In this document: one piece after another, positions 1 to 10,856 of the stretch
Numbering within the stretch: the stretch's first letter is position 1
How the letters are laid out: every line of letters starts with the position of its first letter
Assembly (NCBI GenBank): GCA_007644065.1
Contig: VJWN01000002.1
Coordinates: 1,389,831 to 1,453,830, forward strand
Reading direction: 5' to 3'
DNA: 64,000 nt
From: Margaritispora aquatica
Taxonomy: Eukaryota; Ascomycota; Leotiomycetes; Helotiales; Discinellaceae
The notes under the pieces: generated by a model
Databases searched by the model: none
What the model was told of the DNA's origin: nothing
What the model saw: only the letters and a program-made list of their open reading frames with translations
Program-made: the position numbers and the translations under genes

Positions 1-382
1 CATGTCTACCCTTCCCTACCTATGTTTATCCTTTAAACCTGCCTTCCTTTACCTACTTGAACTCTGAATTGATAAGCTAGTAATCTGCGAAAGAAGAAAT
101 GAAAAGGTAGTAGGCTAAAACTCGGAGTTTGATGCAATATCGAACAATTATGCTTCACCATTGAACATACATCAAAAATAATTGTTTGTAAGATATTGAG
201 ACACATGCCTCACTGATAGCTGTTGGATGTTGGATGAGGGTTATAGATATGTGCTAAACCTAATTGGGAAAATGGGTGGAGAACTGCCCAGCACGAAAAC
301 CCCGCGATGGCCCTCCCTCTCCTGGTAAAGACAATCTCTCGAAGTTCTCGAAGTTTTTACAATTCAACCACAATACATCAAC
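1..382. other. Upstream region of the cofactor A gene
   Basis: No gene is seen here. The stretch ends in the 5' leader of the tubulin cofactor A gene. It carries CT-rich runs just before the ATG, as is common in fungal promoters. Confidence 0.5.
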
Positions 383-768
383 ATGGCACCTCCAAGCCAA
401 ATCACGATTGCTACCTCGTCTCTTCAACGTCTGGTTAAGGAGGAAGGCTCATACCACAAAGAACTACAGCAGCAGGAGGCACGTCTGGAGAAATTGATTG
501 CAAGCAAGGATGAGGATGAGAACGCCGAATACCAGATAAAGCAGGAGGTGAGTTATATTCATGTAACTTGTAGGTGTCAGGTTTTGACTATCTCTAGCGT
601 CGCGCGATCGAGGAGACTAAATCTATCTTTCCACCTCTCCGCCAACGTATCGCAGATGCTCTCCAAAAGTTAGAGGATAAACTCGAGTCTGGCGAAGCAA
701 CTGAGGCAGAGACTGCAAAGGCCAACGAAGTTATCAAGCTGGCCGAGGAAGCTGCGAGCGCGAAGTGA
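383..768 (+). CDS. Tubulin-binding cofactor A (TBCA/Rbl2-like)
   Basis: The gene has two exons, 383-547 and 598-768, split by a 50-base intron (GTGAGT donor, CTAG acceptor), giving 111 aa. The protein starts MAPPSQITIATSSLQRLVKE and is almost entirely charged helix with heptad-like spacing. The segment TKSIFPPLRQRIADALQKLE near residues 62-81 contains the proline-broken loop typical of the family, and the total length matches the usual 105-115 aa. Cofactor A is a cytosolic three-helix-bundle chaperone that captures beta-tubulin released from prefoldin/CCT and passes it to the other cofactors before the alpha/beta heterodimer forms. The start is the first ATG of the frame, after a CAACA-type context. 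The gene is convergent with the THO7-like gene, 177 bases away. Without splicing the frame would stop before the second helical half, so the intron is well supported. Confidence 0.9.
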
Positions 769-945
769 GCTACAAGTAATGAGCATGATTGAATGATCGC
801 ATACTGGAAGGAATGATACCACGGGATAAAAAGGAATGCGTGATGTAAGAGTGAAGCGCAAGATACGAGGTTCATTGCAGGGTATCATCTAGCGCTATGG
901 TACAGAACTTAACATACAAATGGACTGCAGCCAAACATGATTTGC

Positions 946-1998
946 TCAGGTTGTGTCCATCTTGTCGGCAGCCTCCCCTTCCTCGACTACTGCTTGGTTT
1001 TCTAACGGTCCATCAACAATTACCATTGGCGTTTCTGCAGTACTCTCTGCCATGGGTGTATCTGCGGCCATGTCCGACTCTGCAACCTTCAGACCGGAGT
1101 CAGCCATAATTGAATCGTCATTTTCCGTAGCCTCTTGTATTATGCGTTCCGAAGGAGCAGGTGATGGCGCCCGACTTGTTGTTCTGCTCGCTGGTCTTGA
1201 AAGTGTGCCAGGAGCTAATGGCCTGGGTTTCAATCCTACATCTCCATCTGGTCCAGGTGTTGCATGGCCGCTCTGACTGTAATGCTGGCTGCCCTCCCCA
1301 ACTTCGCCATCTTCTTCACCACCATCCATCCCCTCCCTTCGTTCGACCTCTTCTTTCTCATCTCTAATCAATCGCCGCAGTTGGAACGCTTCATCCATAA
1401 TTCTGCCAAACTGCTCCCTCCTCTCCTTCCACGTTTCCGCATAAGCTGCACTCTCCCGCTCCAAGTCCTTGCATTCATCCTCCAATTTTCGTAGGTTGGT
1501 TTGCTGATCCTCACGGGGCCGCAGTAATCGATTGTTCGTGATCTTTTCCGCCAATTCGTCAAACTTCTTTCGCTGCGCGAGGGTTTTTTTCGATTCCTCA
1601 AGCTGAAGCCTCAATTGAGCAGTGTTATCTCTTACTGCTTGTGCTGTCTCCAGAATACGCTGTTTGTCTGCCTTGTATCTCTCCCTCTCGCGTTCATTGC
1701 TATTCCGTAAGAACTGAATTCGCACAATGCTGCTGTCGAACGCCGCAAAATCAAGAAGAACATCTTCTCGAAACTGGCGTCGCTGATCAATAATCTTTTG
1801 TAGAGCTGCTTCTTCAGAGGCAGTTTCTGATGCGCTGTCTGGTGGTGGTGTAGGAAGCTTGCTAGGTGTGGAGACCAGTGCACCTGGAGTGAGCAGGCGT
1901 TTGGTGATGCGCTTGAATGGTTTCTCTTCGACATTCAAGAGACGAGATCTATGGAGCTCTTCCTCCTCGCGAGGTTCAAGCATCTGAAAGGAAGCCAT
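946..1998 (-). CDS. THO complex subunit 7-like protein
   Basis: A single exon encodes 350 aa from the ATG at 1998. The open frame continues to 2043 but only over a TTG codon, so 1998 is preferred. The N-terminus carries the conserved THOC7/Mft1-type stretch SRLLNVEEKPFKRITKRLL (about residues 18-36). A long coiled coil follows to about residue 230, rich in E/K/R with heptads, and then a low-complexity acidic, Ser/Pro/Ala-rich tail. THO is the nuclear complex that couples transcription elongation to mRNP assembly and export and prevents R-loops; subunit 7 is one of its coiled-coil scaffold members. The gene is divergent from Elongin A over 413 bases, which suggests a shared promoter of two transcription-elongation genes. 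The tail is longer than in animal THOC7, as is frequent in filamentous fungi. Confidence 0.8.
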   Translation of the reverse strand: MASFQMLEPREEEELHRSRLLNVEEKPFKRITKRLLTPGALVSTPSKLPTPPPDSASETASEEAALQKIIDQRRQFREDVLLDFAAFDSSIVRIQFLRNSNERERERYKADKQRILETAQAVRDNTAQLRLQLEESKKTLAQRKKFDELAEKITNNRLLRPREDQQTNLRKLEDECKDLERESAAYAETWKERREQFGRIMDEAFQLRRLIRDEKEEVERREGMDGGEEDGEVGEGSQHYSQSGHATPGPDGDVGLKPRPLAPGTLSRPASRTTSRAPSPAPSERIIQEATENDDSIMADSGLKVAESDMAADTPMAESTAETPMVIVDGPLENQAVVEEGEAADKMDTT

Positions 1999-2411
1999 TG
2001 GAAATTGAAAATTGTTTAGTCGGGGTTTTCTGCTAAGTAACAATCATAAGCCTGAAGGTCGAGACTAAGAATCTACGCTAGCGGATTCGTGGGCCGCTTC
2101 AGCGACAACAGCTTCGATTCACTACCTCACAATACTTAGGTCAGTGCAATGTGAGATTCTTTGTTTGACGTCTTAGTATTGTACCTCAAAATGGACCTAA
2201 CAACCTAAATTCGGGCACTCTATTTCTAGGTGCCTTCCAGCATTCTAGTAATTCCACATCCTCTTCCACAAACTCCACACTTGTATCGGAAGACATACAT
2301 CTCTTGCCAACAACCGCCTCATCAACAATTCGCATCCCAAACCAAGCAAGTCTTTGGTTTTGAGTACGGCTACCCTAACCTAAAACCTTCAATCTCGAAG
2401 CTCAATTCAAC
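1999..2411. promoter_or_regulatory. Divergent promoter region, THO7-like / Elongin A
   Basis: These 413 bases separate two divergent start codons. The right half is CT-rich and leads to the Elongin A ATG. No TATA box is obvious and I see no coding sequence. Confidence 0.5.
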
Positions 2412-3665
2412 ATGCCTACCGCATCTCTCGTCGATACTTGCATCAAATTATGTATCAAGAATATTCGAAGTATGTATCAGTTCTTGCCCTAGGATGTTCT
2501 ACTAACTTACCTTCCCACAGGTCTATATGATGTCGGCTCGTTCGAGTACTGGAAGATCAAAATTGTCCTTCAACGAATTGAATCGCCAGAGCAGCTCCAC
2601 GAGATTGAGGAAAATTCACCACAAATCAAGGGGGAGGATGCCGAGTTGTGGCAAGCATTCATCGCTCGCGATATCCCCAATTGGCGCACCAAAAACTATC
2701 AGCCTAAAAATCCCCTCAAGTGGTATGAAGTGTATCGCAGGTACAAGAAGGAACAACAGGAAGAAATCAAAAGAGATGAGGAGATACTTCGCAATACTAT
2801 GATGGGTCTCAGCAGCCAAAATGCCACGCACGTCACCAAGCTTGTCCCTCTGAAGACCTTACCTAAAGTACCTCGCGACCCTCGGATGATCGCCAACAAT
2901 GGAGGAGTTCCACTCAAAGGAAAGACTGGGTTCAAGAAGCAGGGTGCAAGTTCTTTGTTGTTTAATGCTGGAAGTAAGACTAAGATCACGGATGGAAAAT
3001 CAGTCTTGACAAAGGCAAGGCGGGAGGCCAAGGAGATCAGTGCTATGGGGAAATTAGCCAGGCCAACTCATCAATTAACTGGAAGACTTGGGCAAGTGAA
3101 GAAAGCTCCAGCAGGAATGGCGACAGAGTACAAGATTGCGAATCAGCCCGCTGTCAAAATTTTGTCTCGAAAACACCGATTGCCCACTGGACAATTCGAG
3201 GGTGGCATTACTGGACCAAGCTTAGAGGAGCGGGAGAAAAGGCTGAAGGCTATGCAGTCTAGAGTCGCAGCAGCCTCGACAAGTAGTTCGAAACAAGCCG
3301 AGCGAGAGACACTGGTTGGATCTTCAGATGATGATATTGTTGGTGATCTTTTCGATGAGGACGAGGAAGATGAGGAAGACGATGAGCCTCGATACAAAGC
3401 TCCAGTACCTAAGTCAAATAATAATTCTAACTCAGGTTCACGGCCAGTATCGCGACCACAACAAGCCTTATCTTCTCCACCGGCCAAACCAGCCTACAGA
3501 GCTCCAGCTAGACCATCAGATATGTCGAAGCGACCTGGCGCACCTTCATCTGCTTCCGATTCTAGGAGCGCTGGCTCAGCCCCAGGCGGGATCGCAAAAC
3601 CGATGATGAAGCGAAGAGCAGAGGTTGATGTGTTCAACCGAAATGCAAAGAAACCCAGAAGATAG
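2412..3665 (+). CDS. Elongin A (RNA polymerase II transcription factor SIII subunit A)
   Basis: Two exons (2412-2469 and 2521-3665) joined over a 51-base intron (GTATGT donor, CACAG acceptor) give 400 aa. The N-terminus has the Elongin-A signature: a BC-box-like segment SLVDTCIKLCIKNI (residues 5-18), then LYDVGSFEYWKIK, an F-box-like region, and the motif LWQAFIARDIPNW near residues 60-80. A basic lysine-rich middle and an acidic cluster (DEDEEDEEDDEP) precede a Ser/Pro-rich C-terminus with two basic patches suggesting nuclear localisation. Elongin A stimulates Pol II elongation and acts as substrate receptor of an Elongin C/Cul3-type ubiquitin ligase for stalled Pol II in yeast. The intron splits a Ser codon; without it the first 19 residues would be lost and the BC box with them. 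The gene is convergent with NEDD8, whose product modifies the cullin partner. Confidence 0.88.
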
Positions 3666-4461
3666 ATGCTGAGTGTTCGTGCTTTGGAGCTCGACTTGGG
3701 AAGGAACGGCGGGGCAAGGAACGGCGGTCATAGCATAGCAATTTGGGATTGAAAGAACCTGACTTACGACATGGAACTTTGGGAGTTCAGGCATGGGAAA
3801 GCGGTATGCATTTGAGCATGGCGAATGGCGTTACACATGGTGGAATCTCTGGGGCGTGTTCCAGAAATGATAGTTATTAAGAAATTTACTTTGATTACCC
3901 AACTCCGTGCCACACATATAGGAAATGGAAAAATGACATGCACTGCATGATATTTGTTAACAACTACACAGATTTCAACACAGATTTCAACACAGATTTC
4001 AACACAGATTTCAACTAAAATTCGACACGAGCTTTTCACCTATGGCTTTTTACTTATTCGAGCAAAGTCTGGCAAAACGTCGTGAATGCTTTCGATTGTC
4101 TACATGGCCAAGCAAAACCACATGCCTCTCTATGGAAAATGATCCATCTTCCGCGCAAGATGAGATCCCATCACAAATGCAAGGTTGGAAAGACAAAAAC
4201 GCCTGCCCATGTCATAACTCATCCATCAATGTAATCGTGTCTCAGAATGCTATCGTTATGCTCGAAAAACAGCAATACAAGGAGAAGAGCTCAACCATTG
4301 ATGCATCAACCCAACCCATGTGTTAATTGCGTCCTGCTTGATATAATCTAGGCTCGAGCTTGTTTGAATGGAGAGTGGCGATGTGTTGGTCATGATGTTT
4401 CGTTCGAGCAGGTGCGCCCGTATGTCTGCTTCGAGTAAGTAGACGTGATGTATGTGAAGCA
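3666..4461. other. Convergent intergenic region, Elongin A / NEDD8
   Basis: These 796 bases lie between two gene ends. They hold a 12-base tandem repeat and an ATG-started 94-codon open frame (4042-4326) without recognisable features. I see no supported gene. Confidence 0.5.
3967..4014. repeat. Tandem 12-base repeat, four perfect copies
   Basis: The unit CACAGATTTCAA occurs four times in direct succession without mismatch. The unit length is a multiple of three and keeps the reading frame open, but no gene is seen across it. It lies in the Elongin A / NEDD8 convergent spacer. Confidence 0.95.
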
Positions 4462-4928
4462 TCAGTTGCCTCCACGGAGTGCGAGAACCAGATGCAGTGT
4501 GGCTCCTCCCTCGAGGTTGTACTCGGCAGCCGTCTTCTCATCGGACCTGTTAAAGATGGAGTGTTAGCAAAGCTCCTTAACCAAAATGGCGGGGTTGGCG
4601 GGGTAAAGTTGGCAGTAAAGCTCTCAAGTGTCTGTTGATGGGGATAGGTTCAAAATTTTGGAGGAAACATTGCGCACATTTGCTTTCCACCGAAGATGAG
4701 TCGCTGTTGCACAGGTGGGATGCCCTCCTTTTCTTCAACCTTCTCCTTAATTTGCTGGACCTGTATCAAGTCAGTGAACCGACCCTAAACTTAACATGCA
4801 GTGCGCTCACCTTGTAGTCAGGTTCGATATCCAACTCGATCTCCTTTCCGGTCAAGGTTCGAACCCTGTTCACAGATTATTAGCTATAATTTTGACATTA
4901 TGTCATAAGGCACGTACTTGATAAGCAT
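4462..4928 (-). CDS. NEDD8 / Rub1 ubiquitin-like modifier
   Basis: Four exons (4918-4928, 4811-4865, 4678-4760, 4462-4546) give 77 aa. The protein begins [19 protein letters not shown] and contains the ubiquitin-fold segments [19 protein letters not shown] and [20 protein letters not shown], ending ALRGGN. The LRGG motif with Ala at the position before it (ALRGG rather than ubiquitin RLRGG) is diagnostic of NEDD8 and is read by its own E1. A single Asn after GG must be removed by a processing protease. The product is conjugated to cullins and activates cullin-RING ubiquitin ligases. All intron borders are GT-AG and fall within codons so that only this joining gives the intact fold. Exon 1 carries just 11 coding bases, so automated gene finders easily miss it. 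Confidence 0.95.
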
Positions 4929-6941
4929 CTTTGTGATGAGGGTGAGAAGTGGTGGTGGGTTTGTTGTTCTGCTTCAAGTTTGTATAGACTTAATTTCTCT
5001 GCAGATGTTCTGAAAACGAAAGTAAGTCAGATGAAGATGCCGAATATGAAGAGAAAGGCAATCAAAGGAAGCCTAAAAGGTTTTGTTTTGGACTCGTCGA
5101 AGGCGTGAAGTCACTCCAGGCTGCTGAGGCCTTCCAGGTTCCATCCCAGGTTCAGAGCGACAATTTATCACGTGATATATGACTAACAGAAATGGACCAA
5201 ATAAGACGAGATTCAAATCTGGGCTGGAGGTTTTGTTCTGCCTCAAAGCGTCGGGTTGTTTCACAAGTCATCTTCAAGGATACAGTTCCCAGCTGCTCGG
5301 GCGAAACATTTCAAGGCGGGTGTTTCAACAAGTCGCATTTACCCTAATGTTTGGTTTGCTTTGACTCTTCCGGTTCGTGCATGCAGTGTTGTCTGAAGTT
5401 GCTTCAATCTCGTTCTTCTCGCACACGTCATTGTAGACCTTTATTTACCTTCAGACGAATCTCATTATTTTGTCTTATGCTCATTTTTATGTCGCATTTG
5501 TTAGATTGACTTTAGTCGTCCCTAGTTAGAAATATGGACATGTAAAACCTTAGTTCGAAACCACTGTCAAGCTTTTTTCTCCTCCTATTACAATCACCAA
5601 ATCCTTATTTCTTGCTTGGTCAATCATTAGAGCTTGATCATTTCGGAATTTGACTCCTATGTTGATATTGCCTTCGATTATATTAAAATAGCAAGGTTTT
5701 CATTCTTACTCACCGTTGCAATGGGCCAAATAGTTCGAGATAACTTAGTGTATGCTATGAGCGTTATTCTCTAATTCTTTCTGACACGGTAGTGGCATCA
5801 TCTATCTCCGAACTAACTTTGATTGCCCTCTTACATCGCTGATCAAGATCGCTTTGATACGGCAAGATAAACCAAATGCTACATTGAAGCACTATGACTT
5901 CAAGATATCTGAAGGGAGCAGCTTGCCATTAGGTTCGGGTCCATTTGTTTTGCTTACAGTGCCTCTCGCCACATTGAACCATCTGTCCGATTCTACTAGG
6001 TGAGGCTGTCGATGAGACATCATGGCCAATGGCTCCAAGGAAGGGCTTGAAAGTCTTGCTCCACAGTCAAGCTGTGTGCGGATGCATCCTTCCTGCCACC
6101 TCAGTCTCAATAAAGCATTCTTACACAACTGCCTACGCATTGAGCTATACTTCGTCTCTTTTCGTGGGTGATCGTCGTTGAAGTGCGCCATTTACTCGGT
6201 CGTTTTATCTATCTCTTTGCCAATGTCCGAATTCGCCAACTGTTCAACCATGGCCGCCAGTATATATGTGTTTACGAAAGCTTCCTTCGGAGCCACACAC
6301 AATGTGAAAACTCGAGGCGGTTAGAAAAATGTGGATCAAGAAGTTCGCAGCGTTCGGTATTGTTCTTGGCGAGTTCTTCCTCTTTCTTGTAAGAAGGGTG
6401 GTTTGATTGGTCTCAAAAAGCGTCAACCAGGGGTTTGATTATGGTGGCTTGCTTCGGATTCGTGGGAAGACTTCGCCTGGTGCTAAACCGAATAGCGAGG
6501 TTCTAACGAACGATATCAGGTCTTCAGATCATTTGAACCTTCTCATCCATGTAACGTCTGTGCAGCAAGAGAACATTTTATCGAAGCTGCCCACTCCCAA
6601 GTATCCTTCACCTCCGCAGGTGCGTTGACCCACCTCTTCGCATAGTAGTAGAACGATTGGGGAAAATATGGTGTTGCACCTTGTTTGAATAACAAGCCTC
6701 CAGGATGGGCTGGCAACAGTCAAGCTCTAGATTCCAAGACTGGGCTGCTGCAGCCGAATGCTTATCCAAAAATGGACGCCACATTCTCGCCTCCTCAATA
6801 TCACGCAGTGTAAGCCAGGGCAAATGCTATGAAAACCTTTGCACGACCCGCTCCGAGACTGCGTACTATTAAAAATTGGAGGAGACGAGATGGATATGCA
6901 TTGCACATATTCCCAATAGACCGAGCATGAGTCCTAGCCAG

Positions 6942-6995
6942 CGATAATGTGGAGCAATGGAATGGGGATGAGCATGGGGATGGGGAGTTCCCCAT
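6942..6995 (+). promoter_or_regulatory. Candidate control sites of the MFS gene: CGATAA and a TGGGGA palindrome
   Basis: CGATAA at 6942-6947 fits the HGATAR core bound by AreA-type GATA nitrogen regulators. Three direct TGGGGA copies follow, and the last forms an inverted repeat with TCCCCA (arms 6980-6986 and 6989-6995, two-base spacer). The arrangement lies about 130-180 bases before the start codon and 32 bases before the TATA box, a normal position for activator or repressor sites. The factor bound by the palindrome is unknown to me. Confidence 0.4.
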
Positions 6996-7026
6996 ACCCC
7001 AAGCTGTTTATTGTGGGAACTCCTCC

Positions 7027-7033
7027 TATATAA
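7027..7033 (+). promoter_or_regulatory. TATA box of the MFS gene
   Basis: TATATAA stands 91 bases upstream of the ATG, followed by CT-rich sequence. The spacing is typical for a regulated fungal promoter. Confidence 0.6.
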
Positions 7034-7123
7034 TAGCTCAACTCCGCGCTCCTGTTTTTTCATTGTATCTTGCTAAGCACTATCTTCTCCATACTTCATT
7101 GTCATTGTCAACTTTCGTGCATA

Positions 7124-8968
7124 ATGGCAGACCAGAAGATTGCCCCGGCCAGCGGCCCTGAACTCGACCTCAACAGGGAGGAGAAAGAAATCTCTCCAAC
7201 TCAACACCTTGAGGGCGACCACGATGAGTTGTCAAAGGATCATATGAACTATGACCGTGTCGATAAAGAAGTCGCCAAGTATGCCAGCGCAGTTGCCATC
7301 GACATTTCCCCAGAGGAGAACTCTCGCTTAAAGACCCAGATCGACAAAAGAGTCCTCGCAGTCATGATCTTCACCTACTTCATTCAAGCACTTGATAAGG
7401 GAACTTTGAGCTTCTCTAGTATCATGGGGATCAAAGAAGATGCTCATTTGGTTCGAAATCAATATGCATGGTTGACTACAGCTATCTAGTATGTCACTTT
7501 TCTTCAAGCGTTGTTTTGATTCGAAGATACATGAGTTGTCATATATCTCTAGAACAAGTCACTTTTTCTCCGCAAAAGCTGTTTTGTTCACTTCTTCTGA
7601 CTACACGCTAACTTCTTTTCAGCATCGCAATCCTCATTGTCGAATACCCAACAAATTGGCTCCTTGCCAGAGTCCCAGTCGCCAAGTACCTGGGTGTTTC
7701 GATCATCTTGTGGGGCACAGTTCTCATGTTGCACTCGGTCGCAAAGAGCTTCACCCACCTCTTGGTTCTTCGAATTCTTCTTGGTGTTTTCGAGTGTGTC
7801 TGCCAACCTGCATTCGTTCTTTTGAGTTCAATGTGGTATAAACGAGAGGAACAAGCTGCTACGATTTCGTACTGGTACATGATGAATGGTGGTCAACAAA
7901 TCGTCGGCGGTCTTCTCGCCTACTGCTTCACTCTCATCAAAAGCCCACCTTCTCCAATCAAGAACTGGCAGGCACTCTTTCTTGCATACGGCGCGATTTC
8001 AGTCGTTTGGGGAATTTTCGTCTTGTGGTGGATGCCAGATTCGCCAATGCGAGCCAAGTGTTTTTCAGAGGAGGACAAAATGCTCATGGTTGAGCGTGTT
8101 CGAGCCAACCAGACCGGAATGCAAAACAAGCGCTTCAGGATTGAACAGTTCATCGAGGCTTTCAAAGATCCACAGATGTACTGCCACTGTCTCATTGCTA
8201 TCTGCACGACCTTACCAACTTCCGGTCTTGGCGCCTTCTTCAACCTTGTCATCAAAGGCCTCCACTTTTCAACACTCCAGACTCAACTTCTTGCTATGGT
8301 CCTTGGATTTTATCTCATCGTAGTTTTGCTCTCCAGCATGTGGTTCGCCAATAAGTATAATCAGAATCTGCTCATCATGATTATCTACGTCATTCCGTAA
8401 GTCTTAATTCAGAGCTATTTTGATGTATGAATGTCATGCTAACTGTTTAGATCGTTCGTTGGTACCATCGTTTTGATGACTGTCATCAACACCAACAATG
8501 CTACCCGTGCCGGACTCCTCATGTCATACTACCTCGTTCTCAGTTTCTGGGCTGCGCAAACTTTGAGCATGACCTTGATCACTCGTAACATCGCCGGTGC
8601 TACAAAGAAGACTGTTGTCATTGCAGCCAACTTTGTCGCCTGGGCTGCTGGAAACGCAGCTGGTAAGCCAAGATCTATTCCATTTCACAAAACCCATCAT
8701 CTAACATTGATCAGGTCCCCAAGTATTCATCGAGAGGGATGCACCTCGCTATTTTATCGCATTCAGCACTCACATGGGCTGCTACATACTCTTGGTGCTT
8801 GTTCTCATCTTCCAACGTTGGTATTTGATGAATGAGAACGCTAAGAAGGACCGTCTTCAGGCAGAGTTGGCTGCTAGCGGATCCGCTGGTGTCGTTGATG
8901 CCAACATGGTGCATGCTTTTGACGATTTGACCGATCAAGAGAACTTGAACTTCCGCTATGTGTACTAA
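7124..8968 (+). CDS. MFS transporter, DAL5-type anion:cation symporter
   Basis: Four exons (7124-7488, 7623-8396, 8451-8662, 8715-8968) give 534 aa. After a hydrophilic, acidic N-terminus of about 75 residues come about twelve membrane segments. Family marks are DKGTLSFSSIMGIKEDAHL after the first segment, YPTNWLLARVPVAKYLG, the RILLGVFE stretch, EEQAATISYWYMMNG and WWMPDSPMRAKCF before the central cytoplasmic loop. These place it in the allantoate permease (DAL5) / ACS family, which imports organic anions such as allantoate, ureidosuccinate, nicotinate-like vitamins or related compounds across the plasma membrane. The substrate cannot be told from sequence. The C-terminus ends NFRYVY. The ATG used is the first after the TATA box; in-frame codons upstream are not needed. 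A GATA site upstream is compatible with nitrogen control, which is inference. Confidence 0.9.
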
Positions 8969-9659
8969 GCTCAGTATCAGAGTGGTGGGATGATTCTATT
9001 GATGGGAAATTCTATTGTTGGAATATTCTTCGTGATGGATTAAGTAATGACGATAATTCAGCTCTTTAATACTTGACTATTGTCACCTATGCTTGACGTA
9101 TTATTTGACTGTGATTATTTGTGGTGCAAGTCAATTGATGTAACGCCTGAAATTGAGCATAATGTGGAGACGCTCTTCGACGACGGTGGGCTAGAAGCTA
9201 TGAGCTCCTTTCACCAATGCACATACGATTAATGCGAAGGACACATGCGAGATGAAGATTGCAAGTCATTTAATCTATATATCAGAATGGAATTCTATAG
9301 TATGCTCTATATATGAGGCACTCTCATGCATACCCTCACAAGTCACTAAACAGGGGACCCTCGCTTAATTTTTTTTGACTTGGATGTGAGTTAAATCAGA
9401 TCTGCCTCAGCTACAAGAGATGAAAAGCATGAGAAACAGAGCAGCATTGACAGCCCAATTAAAACAACAAAAGAATTTTGGAATTGAGTAAACATTCGTT
9501 TCTTCCGCTACTCTGTCGAGAGGAATGGGCAATTACATGATCATCTAATCTCGTTACATTGGTTTGATTGTAAGGCTAGATCCATCATTATATAACGCCT
9601 TCGTCAAGGGGATACATGAGACTCATACAAACATCGATATCATAGACATGCAAACACTA
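8969..9659. other. Convergent intergenic region
   Basis: These 691 AT-rich bases lie between two gene ends. I see no gene and no notable repeat. Confidence 0.5.
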
Positions 9660-10856
9660 TCACGATCCATGTCGTGACCTGTCTCTCGACGGAAAGAAAT
9701 TCTTCCCCTTCCATACCTTTTTAATTTCGCTCATGTGTGCTTTACTAGGGACCAGCTCTTGGGCTACCTGGGGCAGCTGAGAGAGTGTTGACCAAGAACG
9801 CGGTGGCACCGTTTCTTCTGACTTTGGCCTGGCTCTTGATATAGCTTGACTCTCCTGATTCGGACTCTTGTTATCCACACTGGCTCTTTTTGCCAGATTC
9901 CGGTGGATATCATCCTCTTCGGAAACGGCTGGAAGTGATGACCACGTACTTCGCTTCGTTGGCTTTGTCTTAAAGTCATCCGGAGTGCTTGAAATGTGTA
10001 GTGGCGTGAGAGATGGTGTGAGATGAGGCAGAAGTGGTCTATGCACGCTATCATTCGTGACAGCTCTTTTTCTCAGCAAAATCTCATCCTCTTTAACGGC
10101 CCGCTTATGCTCCCAATTTCCTTCCCACCTTGGCAAAAAGACCTGCTTTTTTTTCTTCGGCTGCCTCAGGGCGTCACCAATCGTAAGCTTGCTATCCATA
10201 ACTCCCGGGCTGTCCTTGACTCGCCTTCCCTCCGCATCCCGCTCAGCCGCCTCCAATTCTGGCCGATATCCCCGATCCAGCAGCACCTTCTCAGACTCAG
10301 CCTTCTCCTTTGCAACAGGTCTCATGCTCGTCGTAGAAGAAGCTATTATTGAGAGTAGGATATCCTCTTTCTGTGTCTCGGTAGCTGGCTCAGGGTATGA
10401 GTCTGCAGATGCACATCCCCAGGGCGCTACTTGGAATAACTGCATGATCCAGCCGTGCTCCGAGATTCTTCTGAAGATAATCTCACACACAACATCAAAC
10501 CGTCTGCCCTCTTGTAGTTTGCGATCAATGTTGAACAAAATCTCGTCTTTGCTGTAGTCCCAGCTCGGGTAGCTGAGCAATCGCTGGACTTTGTCTCGAT
10601 GCGCCCACATGATGATAGTGAGATTGATTTTGGCTTCCATTCGGTCAAGCAGCTTGTCATTAGAGTTATACTTTGCATCGAGTGGGTAGCATATGTATAA
10701 GCAGCGGTTCATTGAGTTCAGGACATGCTCGGCTTGCACTTCGCAATCATTTCTTTCTACTCTGATGGCTTGATTGCTATGTTGGAGAGGTTGTTCGCTT
10801 AAGCGTGAAGAAGTGCTGGACTTGCGCTGCACAGTGGCTTTTGACAAGTCAGGCAT
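9660..10856 (-). CDS. Hypothetical protein, low-complexity C-terminus
   Basis: A single open exon of 398 aa starts at a true ATG (MPDLSKATVQRKSSTSSRLS). I do not recognise the family. Residues about 35-150 look like a folded alpha-helical domain with conserved-looking motifs such as MNRCLYICYPLD, IIMWAHRDKVQRLLSYPSW and FDVVCEIIFRRISEHGWIM. The remaining 250 residues are hydrophilic and rich in Ser, Pro, Lys and Glu, with no membrane segment or signal peptide. The basic C-terminus could be a nuclear signal. The frame is unusually long for chance at this GC content and the hydrophobic pattern of the N-terminal part is protein-like, so I regard it as a real gene, though a further 5' exon cannot be excluded. 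Confidence 0.65.
   Translation of the reverse strand: MPDLSKATVQRKSSTSSRLSEQPLQHSNQAIRVERNDCEVQAEHVLNSMNRCLYICYPLDAKYNSNDKLLDRMEAKINLTIIMWAHRDKVQRLLSYPSWDYSKDEILFNIDRKLQEGRRFDVVCEIIFRRISEHGWIMQLFQVAPWGCASADSYPEPATETQKEDILLSIIASSTTSMRPVAKEKAESEKVLLDRGYRPELEAAERDAEGRRVKDSPGVMDSKLTIGDALRQPKKKKQVFLPRWEGNWEHKRAVKEDEILLRKRAVTNDSVHRPLLPHLTPSLTPLHISSTPDDFKTKPTKRSTWSSLPAVSEEDDIHRNLAKRASVDNKSPNQESQAISRARPKSEETVPPRSWSTLSQLPQVAQELVPSKAHMSEIKKVWKGKNFFPSRDRSRHGS

Larger units (their letters stand above)
4929..7123. other. Intergenic region upstream of the MFS gene
   Basis: These 2.2 kb contain no supported gene; the open frames here are short and lack family features. The first part is the NEDD8 promoter and the last 250 bases are the MFS promoter, with the TATA box and palindrome listed separately. 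Confidence 0.5.

Noticed and set aside
1999..2043. 15 extra residues at the N-terminus of the THO7-like protein
   Set aside because: They start with TTG, not ATG, and do not resemble the family start.
3143..3487. Minus-strand frame with a long serine run opposite the Elongin A acidic region
   Set aside because: The polyserine is the antisense of the Asp/Glu codons in Elongin A, so it is a shadow.
4042..4326. ATG-started 94-codon open frame between Elongin A and NEDD8
   Set aside because: No domain, irregular composition, and position in a convergent spacer; chance frame is the simpler reading.
4842..4870. GGTTCGAACC resembling a tRNA T-loop
   Set aside because: It lies in a NEDD8 exon and no acceptor or anticodon stem can be folded around it.
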